A stretch of DNA of 64,000 nt, taken from positions 1-64,000 of the forward strand of contig QJPP01001712.1 in the NCBI GenBank assembly GCA_003996215.1, read 5' to 3'. The notes under the pieces were generated by a model. That model was not told the DNA's origin and did not search any database. It saw only the letters and a program-made list of their open reading frames with translations. Origin of the DNA: Jaltomata sinuosa (Eukaryota; Streptophyta; Magnoliopsida; Solanales; Solanaceae). Of this stretch, positions 12,046 to 22,571 are shown in pieces (the first letter of the stretch is position 1; every line of letters begins with the position of its first letter). A program made the position numbers and the translations under genes.

Positions 12046-12857
12046 TGATATGCCCAAATTACACCTTTAAAAAGATGTATAAAGTGGTCATTGTTCAAAT
12101 ATAGAACCTAACCAAGGTTAGGGTCGATCCCATAGGAAATATGGTTAGACCTAGGTCAACTGTGCATATTTGCGCTCTTAGCCATCTTATTTCCCCAATC
12201 AGGGGAATTTAATGTAACAAATAATATTGTAAAGAAACGTTTAACAAGTAAGAGAGTATCAGTTTCAATAGGCTGATCCCATGGGCCATCGTGGCTACCA
12301 CAACCTGTCGTGTATGGCCACGATGGCCGTCTGGATTTCTCTCATGCCTCAAGTTTTCTTCTAAGTTCTCACAAGGTTGATGGAATATCGTGGTTCTCAC
12401 AGCTTGTTAAATTCCATCATCGGCTAACTTCTCTTGCCTCCACATGCTTCTGGTTCATTTTGATGGTGAGCTGCAATATCCTATCACGGTTTCCATGGCA
12501 CATCGTAGCTGGGCATTGGGAACTTGCCTCTTGCCAACTTCCTCTGGAACAATCCCACGTCCAAGTGTGACAGCCCGTGGTGCTTTCGATGGCCATCCCA
12601 TATGATCATGGGGTACATTTTGCCTCATCAGCTTCACTACCTTATTCCCACGCCCTCTTCCCATGGGCCGTGGTGGATCTTACGCTTGTGGAGCATCACT
12701 TTCAGCCTAGAAATAGCACCTTTCATGTCTTTTATGTTCCTAACTCCTTTTCCCTGCACAATTAGAAAACATGCATCATATCTAACAAAACATACCTAAG
12801 AACTCTCAAAATCCTTAGTCTTAAGCGTCAAAAGTCTCGTGAAATCTTAGCACATCA
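12046..12857 (-). mobile_element. Solo Athila LTR with internal deletion
   Basis: It starts TGATATGCCCAAATTACACC and ends CACATCA like the Athila-2 LTRs, and is flanked by the perfect 5-bp duplication AGTTC (12041-12045 and 12858-12862). It is 812 bp long against about 1.55-1.58 kb: at about 12270 it jumps from the U5/R side straight to the CATGGGCC-rich U3, dropping the promoter. No internal element sequence is attached, so it is a solo LTR left by LTR-LTR recombination. Open frames inside it, such as 12310-12570, are artefacts. Confidence 0.92.
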
Positions 12858-13089
12858 AGTTCACAAAAAGAATCATTTGAACAACCAATTAGGAGGAAAA
12901 TGGTGAGAAGACCAAGGAAGCAGAAATTGGTTAAGCACCTAAAGAGGGCAAAAGTAGAGGTGCATCACCACCCGGAATCACGATGTCCTATGACTTTGGA
13001 GGAATTTTTACCAAGTTGATTTCACATAAAAACTGCTCAAGACAACACAGATGCATCATGCTTCAATACTATAAAGGAAGAAGCAACAA
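12858..13089 (+). pseudogene. Tat gag-protease linker
   Basis: Coding sequence resumes after the solo LTR with a lysine/arginine-rich stretch and a TLEEFLPS-like block near 12995-13015, which is a conserved linker of Tat polyproteins before the protease. There is no single open frame; stops and frame shifts are frequent. Confidence 0.55.
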
Positions 13090-13866
13090 GTGAAAGCCTG
13101 TCAATGGTGCTTCTTTCATCTTCCAAAAAGACTATCAAAACCTCTTTCCAAGAAGTACATGCATGTGATACAAAAAAATAAATTAATTGATGATGATATT
13201 TTGTTTGGTGAAACACTACATAATTGTCCTTTCTATATGCTGGGTCATATGCTAGAGAAGAGTATAAATAGAATCTTAATAGATGAGGGATCTAAAATCA
13301 ACATTCTGCCTATTTGCATAATGAAGGAGCTTGGCATCACAACTGAAGAACTTACTAAAAGTCATTTGATGATCCAAAGATTCAATCAAGGGGGTCAAAG
13401 GTCCATAGGTTCTATCAAGTAAGATATACATATGGAAGATTTGCAATCAAGCGCGCAGATGCATGTGATCGATGCAGAGACTTCATACGATATATTACTT
13501 AGCAGGCCTTGGGTACATGAGAACAAAATTATCACATCCTTCTACTATCAACATTTGAAGTATCTCAAAGATGGAACTGAAAGGAAAATAATTGTTGATG
13601 ATAAGCCATTCACTGAAGCTAAGTCACACTTCACCGATTCAAAGTTCTACTTGAAGAGTTATGTTGTGAAGGATGCAAAAATTGACGACATCAAAATAAC
13701 TAAGTGTGATGAGCTTGCAATCAAAAGAGTCAATGTGGCTATGGAAAAATTCAAAGTTGACGATAACGAGCCTCACTCTATTCTGAGTAAAGAAAACATT
13801 GTGGCCTTGAAGAAGAAGGAAAATTATGTGCTTTGCTATCTTCTAAAGGTGAAGAAAGAGGAAGGT
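13090..13866 (+). pseudogene. Tat protease (decayed)
   Basis: This is an aspartic protease of the Tat polyprotein. The first open piece, 13090-13422, contains HMLEKSINRILIDEGSKINI followed by LPICIMKELGIT; the active-site loop reads D-E-G-S at about 13284-13295, close to the usual D-x-G-S. After a stop near 13420 the second piece, 13432-13869, continues with SYDILLSRPWVHENKI, the C-terminal flap region, and a lysine-rich linker. The stop splits a frame that is otherwise continuous. It lies directly upstream of the protease-RT linker. Confidence 0.8.
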
Positions 13867-14815
13867 TAATCATCTGACATCCAAGGAAGTGTACTAAATA
13901 GACTAAATCTTCCAATCGAATGGATTGATGTGATAAATGTATCCTTGAAGCTTCTTGGAGAGATTGTTCCTCAGAATCCACCAAAGAGTGTGACACTCCC
14001 TACAAAGCGTATAAGTAAAGGATTCGATCTAAATGCTTACAAGTTATTTACAAAGGCTGGATATAATACCAATGAGCCATCAAAGTTAGGGAAACTCCCA
14101 TCAGAAGCTACTACCAGACAATCACGTGAAGGCTTAGAGTAAGCAACCACCGCCAATTCATATCTCCATAAGAAGGACAAGTAGCAACTACAAAACTTTG
14201 AAAGATAAGTCTTCCGCTTCCAACAAAAAGATCTCTATCTTTGATCGACTTGGAAAACCAACCGCAAGAACTTATGTGTTTGATAGGTTAGGTCCATTAA
14301 AGAAGAATAACAAGCACCAGAGCAACTATCAAAGTTTCATATCACCTGATTCACCTAGAGTCCAGAAAGATTTTCAAAGTTTGATCTTTTCTAGAATAAG
14401 ATGACAAATGAAACTTGTGATTTATGTGAGGAGATTCTAAAAGCAAGGACTCATACTGTGTTTCATACCAAGGAACATTAGAAGAAAAATAAATTATAGG
14501 CTCTTTATATCATATTACTACCCATAGTAATCAATATACCTTATCTCAAATGAAGATTGACGAGGATATTGCATGGTGTTATCACATATATGTTAATGAT
14601 GGTGATCTTAAAGAGGATGAAGATGTTGGAGATCCTCCACCAGAACTCAAAGAAGGATTAAGAACCACAACTGAACCCTTGAAAGAACTTAATCTTATCA
14701 CTAAAGAAGAATCGAGGTCAACCTACCTAAGCACTTTTCTCGAAGTTGATGAAGAAACCACTTATATGGATATACCTAAAGAATATATGGATGTCTTTTC
14801 TTGGAGTTACAAATA
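13867..14815 (+). pseudogene. Tat protease-RT linker
   Basis: This is a poorly conserved spacer of the Tat polyprotein. Two copies of an FDRLG motif are visible in the frame at 14198-14404 (IFDRLGKPTA and VFDRLGPLKK), a signature of Tat-lineage linkers. The frame 14550-14816 is acidic and ends in a MDVFSWSYK block that normally leads into the RT. Stops between the pieces show decay. No enzymatic domain is recognised here. Confidence 0.65.
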
Positions 14816-16450
14816 GATTCCTGGATTGGATCCAAAGTGGCAGTCCATTAGTTGGTAGTCAAGAATGGTGCTCGACCTGTTAAGTAGGCCCAAAGACGTT
14901 TCAGACCAGACTTGGTTCCATTAATCAAGAATGTAGTTAACAAACTCATTGAAGTTGACTGTATTCAACAATAACAACAACAATAACATACCCAGTATAT
15001 TCCCACAAAATGGGGTTTGGGGAGAGTAGAGTGTACGCAGTCCATACCACTACCTTAAAAGTAAGGTAGATAGGTTGTTTCTATAGACTCTTGACTCAAG
15101 ACACAAACAATCTAGAAAAAGAGCATAATATAAGAACAAGAAACAATAGGCAGTATCAAAACAACAGATAGTAACAGAAACAAGACTACCACAAAATGCT
15201 ACTACAATCGATCTACAGACAACAAAAAACATCACCAAAACTCCAAAACAAGACACTACCAGTGAAGCACTACAACTACTAACACGGACCACAAACCCAA
15301 GCACTCCTACCTACTAACAAGAATGTATCCCTTCCTACTAACCTTCTACCCTAATCTTCATCCTACACACCTTACTATCTAGGGTCATGTCCTCGGTAAG
15401 CTGTAACTGCTCCAGGTCATGTCTAATCACCTTCCCCAAGTACTTCTTCAGTCTACCTCTACTACTCTTGAAACCATTCATATCCAACCTCTCACACCTA
15501 CATACTGGAAAATCTGTGCACCTCCTCATCACATGTCCGAACCATCTCAACCTCGCTTCTTGCATCTTAACATCCACTAAAGTCACTCCCACCTTATTTC
15601 AGATAACCTCATTATGAATCATTTCTTAGTAAACCTATACATCCATCACAACATCCTCATCTCTATCACCTTCATCTTTTGAATGTGGGAGTTTTTGACT
15701 ATATTTGTAAAGTGAAATATCCCACGTGGATTTCAATTATTGTTCTTGTGTGGAAGAAGAATGGTCGAGTTTGTGTTGACTTCAGAGATCTCAACCACGC
15801 ATGCCCTAAGGATGAATTTCCACTCCTTATTCAAGAACTGATGATTGATGCTACCACTGGTTATGAGGCAATGTCTTTCATGGATGGTTCATCCAGCTAT
15901 CACCAAATCTAAATTGCACCAAAGGATTAAGAACTTATTGTGTTCTGTATGCTCAAAGGTATTTATTGCTACAAGGTGATGCCTTTTGTTCTGAAGAATG
16001 TTGGTGCCATATATCAAAGGGCTATGAAAAATATCTTTGATGACTTATTCCATAAAAATATTAAATATTATGTTGATGACTTAGTGATGAAGTCAAGAAA
16101 TAGGAGCGACCACTTAAAAGACTTGAGAATCATGTTTGAGTTATTGTGAATATATCAACTCAGGATGAATCCTTTAAAATATGCCTTTGGAGTTACTTTT
16201 GGAAAATTCCTTGGATTCATTGTTTGACATCGAGGAATTGAGATTGATCAAGCTAAAGTAGATGCAATTTTAAAGATGCTCGAGCCTCGAAATATTCATG
16301 AGTTAAAAAGTCTTCAAGGAAAGCTAGCATACCTGAGGAGGTTCATCTCGAATCTAGGTGGAAGATGTCAACCATTCAGCCATCTCATGAAGAAGGGTGC
16401 TCCTTTCAAGTAGTACTAAGCTTGTAGTAATGCCTTTAAAAGTAGCAAGA
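14816..16450 (+). pseudogene. Tat reverse transcriptase, split by a LINE
   Basis: This copies element RNA into DNA. The N-terminal part (14816-14965) has VVKNGARPV and LVPLIKNVVNKLIEVD, then is interrupted by the LINE at 14966-15694 and resumes at 15695 with VKYPTWISIIVLVWKKNGRV, CVDFRDLNHACPKDEFPL, ATTGYEAMSFMDGSSSYHQI, YCYKVMPFVLKN and the catalytic box YVDD, intact at 16069-16080. The thumb/connection follows (IHELKSLQGKLAYLRRFISN, about 16300-16350). Stops at about 15910, 15930 and 16150 and the LINE make it non-functional. Confidence 0.88.
14966..15694 (-). mobile_element. 5'-truncated RTE-type LINE
   Basis: It is a minus-strand insertion with an 11-bp target duplication TTGACTRTATT (14955-14965 and 15695-15705, one mismatch). 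The frame 15338-15592 encodes the C-terminal tail of an RTE LINE RT: QEARLRWFGHVMRR, VCRCERLDMNGF and LEQLQLTEDMTLDSKV. Downstream is a 3' UTR with a GGGGTTTGGGGAGAGTAGAG block, and the element ends in a CAA/TAA-rich simple tail (14966-14988), read as (TTG)n on the minus strand. Only about 0.7 kb of a multi-kb element is present, the usual 5' truncation of target-primed insertion. Confidence 0.92.
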
Positions 16451-16530
16451 CATATTTGATGAAACCTCCATTTCTCGCGGCTCCTATAACTACAAAACCA
16501 TTGATATTCTACATTGCGGCTCAAGCAAGG

Positions 16531-16590
16531 TTAGTTGGAGCACTATTGGCTCAAGAAAGGTCAGTTGGAGCACTATTGGCTCAAGAAAAT
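16531..16590 (+). repeat. 30-bp in-frame tandem duplication in Tat RNase H
   Basis: Two adjacent 30-bp units (16531-16560 and 16561-16590) share the run AGTTGGAGCACTATTGGCTC and differ at only a few bases. The duplication adds ten codons (VGALLAQE repeated) without changing frame. Confidence 0.9.
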
Positions 16591-17007
16591 AGTGAAGGGA
16601 AAGAAAACTCACTTTAATACTTAAGCAAAATTATGACACCTAATGAGCTAAAGTATTTGCCAATTGAAAAGTTGTGTTTAGCCTTAGTCTTCTCAATCCA
16701 AAAGATGAAGCACTACTTTCAAGCTCACGCTATTCATCTTGTATCTAATGAAAATCCCATCAAGTTTGTGATGTCAAAACTAGTCCTCAGTGACCGACTT
16801 GCAAATTGGTACCTTCAGTTTCAAAAGTTTGAGATTGCGTACATTCCTCAGAAATCTATAAAGGGATAAGTATTAGTAGACTTCTTGGCGGATCACCCAA
16901 TACATGATGATTGGGAGCTAACCGATGAACTTCTTGGTGAGGATGCAATGGTTATTGAAGTTCAACCTCCATAGAAAATGTAGTGTGATGGTGTGGCACA
17001 TCAAGGT

Positions 17008-17079
17008 AGAGTTGGTGCTGGTGCTAGTGTGGTATTTGTCACTAGAGTTGGTGCTGGTGCTAGTGTGGTATTTGTCACT
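17008..17079 (+). repeat. 36-bp in-frame tandem duplication in Tat aRNH
   Basis: Two identical-looking 36-bp units (17008-17043 and 17044-17079) start AGAGTTGGTGCTGGTGCTAG. They duplicate twelve codons (RVGAGASVVFVT) in frame at the first strand of the second RNase H-like domain. Confidence 0.92.
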
Positions 17080-17097
17080 CTGCAAGGAGAGGTTCTC

Positions 17098-18675
17098 TGA
17101 TATGCCCAAATTACACCTCCAAAAGAAGTATAAAGCGCTCAATGTTCAAATATAGAACCCAACGAAGGTTGGGGTCGATCCCAAAGGAAATATGGTAAGA
17201 CTAGGGTCAACTATGTTTATTCGCGCTATTAGCCATTTATTTCCCTAAAAGGGGGAGGGGTTTAAAGTAACAAGTAATGTTTGTAATTAAGATTCAAACA
17301 AGTATCAAAGTAACAATCTTCAAGTATTTAATCAATGAGAGAACTGACTATGGTAGTATTCCCCATGAGTTCATAACGCAGTCAACCGTTGTACCAGTAA
17401 TCTAGTCTAGTGCTATGCATGCAAGATCGGTAAGTTGAGTTCTCCTAAGCAGATGGTTACCAAAATAGAAGAATATCCCCACGCAACTTGGTCAGTATAT
17501 GGGTGTTTGTGTTTCTAACCCTTACCAGGGATCCCAGATTAGCTTTCCCTGGGCAAGTTCAATCTAATTAGGTGAGGGTTGATAGCCTCAAATCTCCATT
17601 GTATAATACTTTTTACCATTTGTTACCCCTTTGGTCAAACAAGTAGGAAAAAGGCAAGTTCTAACATTTGCAACTGTTAAAAAGAAATCATAACAAGAGG
17701 AAATACATGCATGAACACCTTCCTAGGATTACTAAGTACTTTGCCTACTTTGTTAATCCGTCATGGTTCCCACAACCCTAGTTGTGGATTTAGCTACTCA
17801 TAGTTGTAGGAGAACAATCAGATTTAGATGAAGAGATCATTATTATAGCTTACAATGACAAGTAAAGAAACCCAAAATCTTGAATTCTCAAGAACACTTT
17901 AATAATCAAGAACAATAATCAAATTCTCAAAAGTATGGAATAATATTCTCAACAATATGTTATGATGTCTCAAAGTTGCATAATAATTGCATAACTAACG
18001 AAATAAAACCCTAGGAAAGGTATTTATAGACAACAAATACCAAATCCTAACTGAACTAGGAGAGCTGGAATGCGGCACTTTTAACGAGCAGGCCCTACGG
18101 TCCATCGTGGGTGCCACAGGAATCGAGGTCTACCCATCCCATCGGGTCTTCTATCCTTGGTGAAATGTTATTCTGCCTTGTTTCTATGGGCTAGGCTGAT
18201 AGTTCATCGTGGTTTCCACGGACATCATGGTCAACCTGTCGGCTAATTTATATGAAGTCCCAGCGGCTCTGGTTTATTTCGACGGGCGAGTGTGACATCA
18301 TATCACAGCTCTCACGGGCATCATGGCTGGGCATCGTGGCTTATGTTTTAGCCTTGGATTCTCTGGTCCATTTCCATGGGCAAGTATGATGGCCCATGGT
18401 GACTCTGACGCCCATCCCAGTAAGTCATGGGATGGGTTTTTGCCTTTAACTCTCACTGCTTCATTCCGACATTTCTTCCCATGGACCGTGGTGGATCTCA
18501 CACCCATGGGGCATGACTTTTAACCTAGAAACAACAATTTTTCCTGTCTTTTTATCTTTTCAATACTTTTCCCTATAGATGTAGCAAACGAGCATCATAT
18601 CTAATAAAACACACTTAAGAACCCCAAAATCCTTAGTTTTAAGCATCAAAAGTGCCGTAAAATCCTGGCACATCA
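17098..18675 (-). repeat. Athila-2 3' LTR (left)
   Basis: 1578 bp. A minus-strand TATA box TATAAATA lies at 18021-18028. The U3 part (about 18030-18530) is full of CATCGTGG/CATGGGC-like repeats. It ends CCTGGCACATCA and abuts the polypurine tract. Small open frames inside, such as 18298-18523 on both strands, arise from these repeats. Confidence 0.93.
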
Positions 18676-18688
18676 ACACCCTCAACTT
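18676..18688 (-). other. Athila-2 polypurine tract
   Basis: On the minus strand AAGTTGAGGGTGT directly precedes the LTR start. This purine-rich tract primes plus-strand DNA synthesis; its position touching the 3' LTR and its form fit Athila elements. Confidence 0.75.
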
Positions 18689-20734
18689 AGAATGCTTGTT
18701 TGTCCTCAAGCAACAAAATAAAAATAAACTAAAACGACACTTAAGAAAAAGAAACCTAGGAACTACATCAGTCAAGTGGTTCAACCATTTAAGTTCACAT
18801 AATCAAGACCTACTCCTTGTCAGTTCAAACTAGTGCATACATACAAGTTATCAACACAACACAAAACAGATCCATGGATGACAACATGATATAAACGAAC
18901 AAGCTAGCATACACGAAAGGCATTTATTCCAATGAGTCAGCAATCATAGTCTACTCTAGTGCCCTTACAGCAACAAAGTCCCGCTCATACAGAATTGCAT
19001 TCATTAAACAGGGACTAGGAAAGCACTCACTCTCACAAAGAAGTTCAAACTGCACATGCACAATACCATAGGCTTGCCCTTATTTTATATATCTCGGCTT
19101 TCAAAAAGTTGGGTTAAGATCACTATAGGACTTTGTTAGGCTTGTAATGTAGGTTTAGGAATGGGTATAGTATATTTGGTTAATAGTGACTATGCCCTCC
19201 TTGACACTACGCTTACTTCTATACTCCACTTTTCAGACCACGATGTTTTCCTCCCTTATTCTTCTTTTTTGCTATTATTTCACTTTAATCAAGCACCGGG
19301 TGTGGCTTTGATTTCACTTTTCATTTTTCTTTCATTTGTTTTTCTCTTTTCATTTTTTTTTTCTTTTGTAATACACAAACCACACCCGTTATCTTCCTTT
19401 TCAATACTAACCCAATCTTTTCATACCCCATTCTTCCCATTCTACTCTTACAGTAGTCACCCTTAACTTAGGCATTTAGCCTGAGTTGAGGTACACAATA
19501 TCCTAGGAGGGACCAGGGACAAAACAAAGGTTTACAGGAAACAGAAAAGGTGAACAGGCTAATAACAAAAAGGGATCAGTTTAGGCTCAAAATTTTGGGA
19601 TCAAAGGGAATCATTTTTCATTTGGTAGGTCATTTGGATTAAGTGAACTTCATTCAAAAATGTCCTATGATCATTTCCTAACCAAACTATTCTATAACCA
19701 CGGCAAGACTAACCAGGCAAGTTCAAGATTGACACATACAACAAGAACGTATACAAGTCAGCTCACTCACATATGACATATAATTTAGACTAATTATTTG
19801 CTAACTATCAGTTCATGCACTAGCTTGAACTACTTATCACATTCATATTACATGTTATCACTCACAGATCCATCAAGGTCAGTCTTAACAAGCTTATTGC
19901 ACAAAAATTTAAAGGGGTCTCTATTTTCACAAACATTCCCAAAAAAAGACCACATGTTGCACTAAGTTCCTATTTTTATTTCACAAACACACATTTATTC
20001 TAAACATGCTGGTTCAACAGAAATTAAAAATCTTTAAGGAAAGAACATAGAAAGAAATCCCCAAGGACTTGGGTACCTTGTAGATACCCTCATGGGTTAC
20101 CTCCCATGCAGTGTCTGATTTAACATTGCAGGACGACGCGGGTGTTTTGGCTACTAAAACTTTGCCAAAACACTCTACTAATACACAACCAAATGACCAA
20201 ACTACCCCCATCGCATGAAAAAAAATTAGTGCACTATCCCCAATGCATTAAAAATAACCAAAACAAGGTAGGCGAGGCATACCTGTGGTGCCTAAGTGCA
20301 GTCATCATGTGTGGTTGTCAGGCTTGCGGGAGTGGTGCCTGCTTCCTTCTCACTAACAGAGGCTGCCTCAGCAGTCCTCTCAGCATCAATAGCTTCCCTA
20401 GAAGCTTCATCAATGGTCATTCTCACAATGGGGTTTAAAGAAGATACCTCTGTGGTGCCTGCAACACCACTCCCTGAGCCACCCGTACCAATGGTATCAA
20501 CTCAAATCTGATGCTCAGCTAGGGACACTTTAAGTAGTTTTGCTTCCTTTTTCTTTCTCTTCTTCTCATTTCTCTTTTCTATGTGACCTAATTAGGGCTT
20601 AATGGTGTATCATCGCCCTCCTCACCAACCTTCTTGTCTTTTTTTCTCCTCTTTTTCTTAGGCTCTGAAGAACTGGTTGGTGCCTCTTCTTCCTTATCAT
20701 CAACTTTCTGTCGAAGCTCCAAATTTGCATAGTC
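18689..20734 (-). other. Athila-2 non-coding region between env-like ORF and 3' LTR
   Basis: No gene is seen. It includes a pyrimidine-rich stretch (about 19300-19375), a variant of the 86-bp unit (20091-20170, CATGGGTTACCTCCCATGC) and an A-rich/T-rich spacer. The open frames 19161-19466 and 20142-20511 lack any recognisable domain and run against the element, so I treat them as chance. Confidence 0.6.
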
Positions 20735-22571
20735 CTACAAATTGATCATTGGCACAAGTGGAACCTGTGTCATGACTATGGGGGCACTTGAATACATAGT
20801 AGCCAGACGTCCTATCAGCTCATCAATATCTATCCACACGGCTGCTATATATTCTTTCATCTTTGTAAGCTCGGTTGCACACATCTCATCTGGTTTTTCA
20901 TTGATCCTCTCTTCCATCAAATTTATCCAGCCATGCACATCAACAAATAGTGTTATGGCTCTCTGTATAGAGGCATTAACAATCGACTGGAACTTCTCAG
21001 CAAACTTCTTCATCTACTCTTGTAGCTGTATTATGGTCTAAACAGTATTGGCAAAATTTGTTGGGGGAAAAGCATAAATAGAGGTCGGCTCTGGTAACGG
21101 AGGTGCAACAAAAGTGGAAGGAGCCCTAGAAGTCTCCACAATAGAGATGTCAACCCCGCGAGGAGTTAACAACTGTTTACTATAATGGCATCTCAAAGTC
21201 GAAGTCATAGAAGCTTTCTCCCTTACTGATGGAGTCTCCTCAGTCAGACTGCCTTTTGGAGTAGGCAAAGAAGTAACGTAGGGCACAACCTCTGGTGGTA
21301 ACACAAATGAGACATAGATCATGGTAGGCTCAGCTGACTCTGATGTACTGCCCAGGACCAATGTTTTGATATCATCTTTGGACCTCTCAGGATAGTGGGT
21401 CCAGGTAGCACGCTCACTCCGATAAATCCCAAAATACTTCGGGACGCCAGAATCATCACACAGCTCAGTTAGGAGGCATAAGAAAGGGTATGAAGAACTA
21501 ATTTTGGTAACCCTATCCCATATATCTTCAGCTATGATCTTCCCAATGTCGAGCTTGTATTTGGAAAACAAGCTAGCTAATAGAACAACCCTGTCAATAG
21601 TCAATTGATTATCTCCACCAGTCGGCATAAGCCGGAACTGCACAATAGCCCACCAAAATTTAGCCTTGAAAGTCAAAGAAGCCTTGTTGATCTATGGCTT
21701 GTCCTGATAGAGCCACTTTGGGGTTCCGATCTTAGTAAGAACCTTAGCCAACCACTTATTCATCTCATCCACACTTTTGTACCGATGGTCGTATTCTAAC
21801 ATGTTGGAAGGTGCAACACACCATAAAGGAATCTATTGATAGTTTGGGTGAAATGTTAATCGGGACACCTCGCATAGGGACGCTCTCAAGAGCGATCAAA
21901 TCTGATGCTTTCTGACCCTTTTTACACCGGCTCTCTTGGATATCCTGATAGTTAGCATAAAACTCCCTTACGATGGTCGGCTAATAGTCGTGGAGTGGCT
22001 TGCTTGTCCAACCCAAGTTGTAATGGCAGAAGTACTCCTCAAATTTAGGGAAGTCTTTTAGCTTGACGAAGTCTATCCTCTATTCTTCTGTAATAGGGAA
22101 TTTACTATGCCCCTTTGCTATCAATTTGATCCCATAGTCAAAGATTTTCTTTGACCCCTTCACATTCCACCTGGTCAGCTCTCGGATTTTGATATCTTTG
22201 GATATGAGAGCCAGAGTCATCTTGGGAGCTTTGGGAGTAGGTGGGGTCGTCTCCTTTTTAGGAGTAGTATTCTCAGTATTGGACTTAGAACCAGCATATG
22301 CACCTTTGCCAAAACCTGACTGCGAACCATCCTCAGACTCGAACTCAGTTTCCTTTCCACTAGAAACTTGGATAGCCAAGTCATGTCCTCTTTTTGCCGG
22401 TGGAGGAGCAGTTTCACTCTCTTTATCTAAACTAGTAGATCCGAAAGATGATTCTTCCCCCTCTTCAGACTGAGGGGAAATGTGTTCCGATATCTGCTCC
22501 TTCTGGGGTGCATCACCTCCTTCTTCTTCAGACTGAGAAGAAGATGATAGCACCAGTTTCCTCTTTGTCAA
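20735..22571 (-). pseudogene. Athila-2 env-like region / putative plant transposon protein domain
   Basis: This sits in the third-ORF position, between integrase and the 3' LTR, where Athila elements carry an env-like gene. Minus-strand pieces: 22080-22571 is a serine/glutamate/proline-rich N-terminus (SSSSQSEEEGGDAP, TPPTPKAPKM) leading to a TKRKLV start; the frame then shifts through blocks like ESVPMRGVPINISP (about 21870); 21038-21676 has FWWAIVQFRLMPTGGDNQLT and DRVVLLASLFSKYKLDIGKI with LLTELCDDSGVP; 20735-21013 is helical and acidic. The middle resembles the plant-repeat family often labelled putative plant transposon protein. I see no clear signal peptide or membrane segment. Its function is unknown; it could be env-like or a captured sequence. 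Two frameshifts break it. Confidence 0.65.

Larger units (their letters stand above)
16460..17092 (+). pseudogene. Tat RNase H and start of second RNase H (aRNH), interrupted
   Basis: This degrades the RNA of RNA:DNA hybrids. Visible blocks are LIFYIAAQARLVGALLAQE (16500-16560), MTPNELKYLPIEKLCLALVF (16633-16692), HLVSNENPIKFVMSK and LVDFLADHPIHDDWELTDE (16870-16925). Near 16985-17092 begins the additional RNase H-like domain characteristic of the Tat lineage (DGVAHQGRVGAGASVVFV then LQGEVL). It is cut by Athila-2 at 17093-17097 and continues at 31444. Two in-frame tandem duplications (16531-16590 and 17008-17079) and stops at about 16616 and 16867 are present. Confidence 0.82.

Noticed and set aside
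19161..19466. Hydrophobic 101-codon ORF that might be a membrane protein
   Set aside because: It is a translation of a pyrimidine-rich tract (F/L/S-rich), opposite to the element sense, without a homologous frame in Athila-1.
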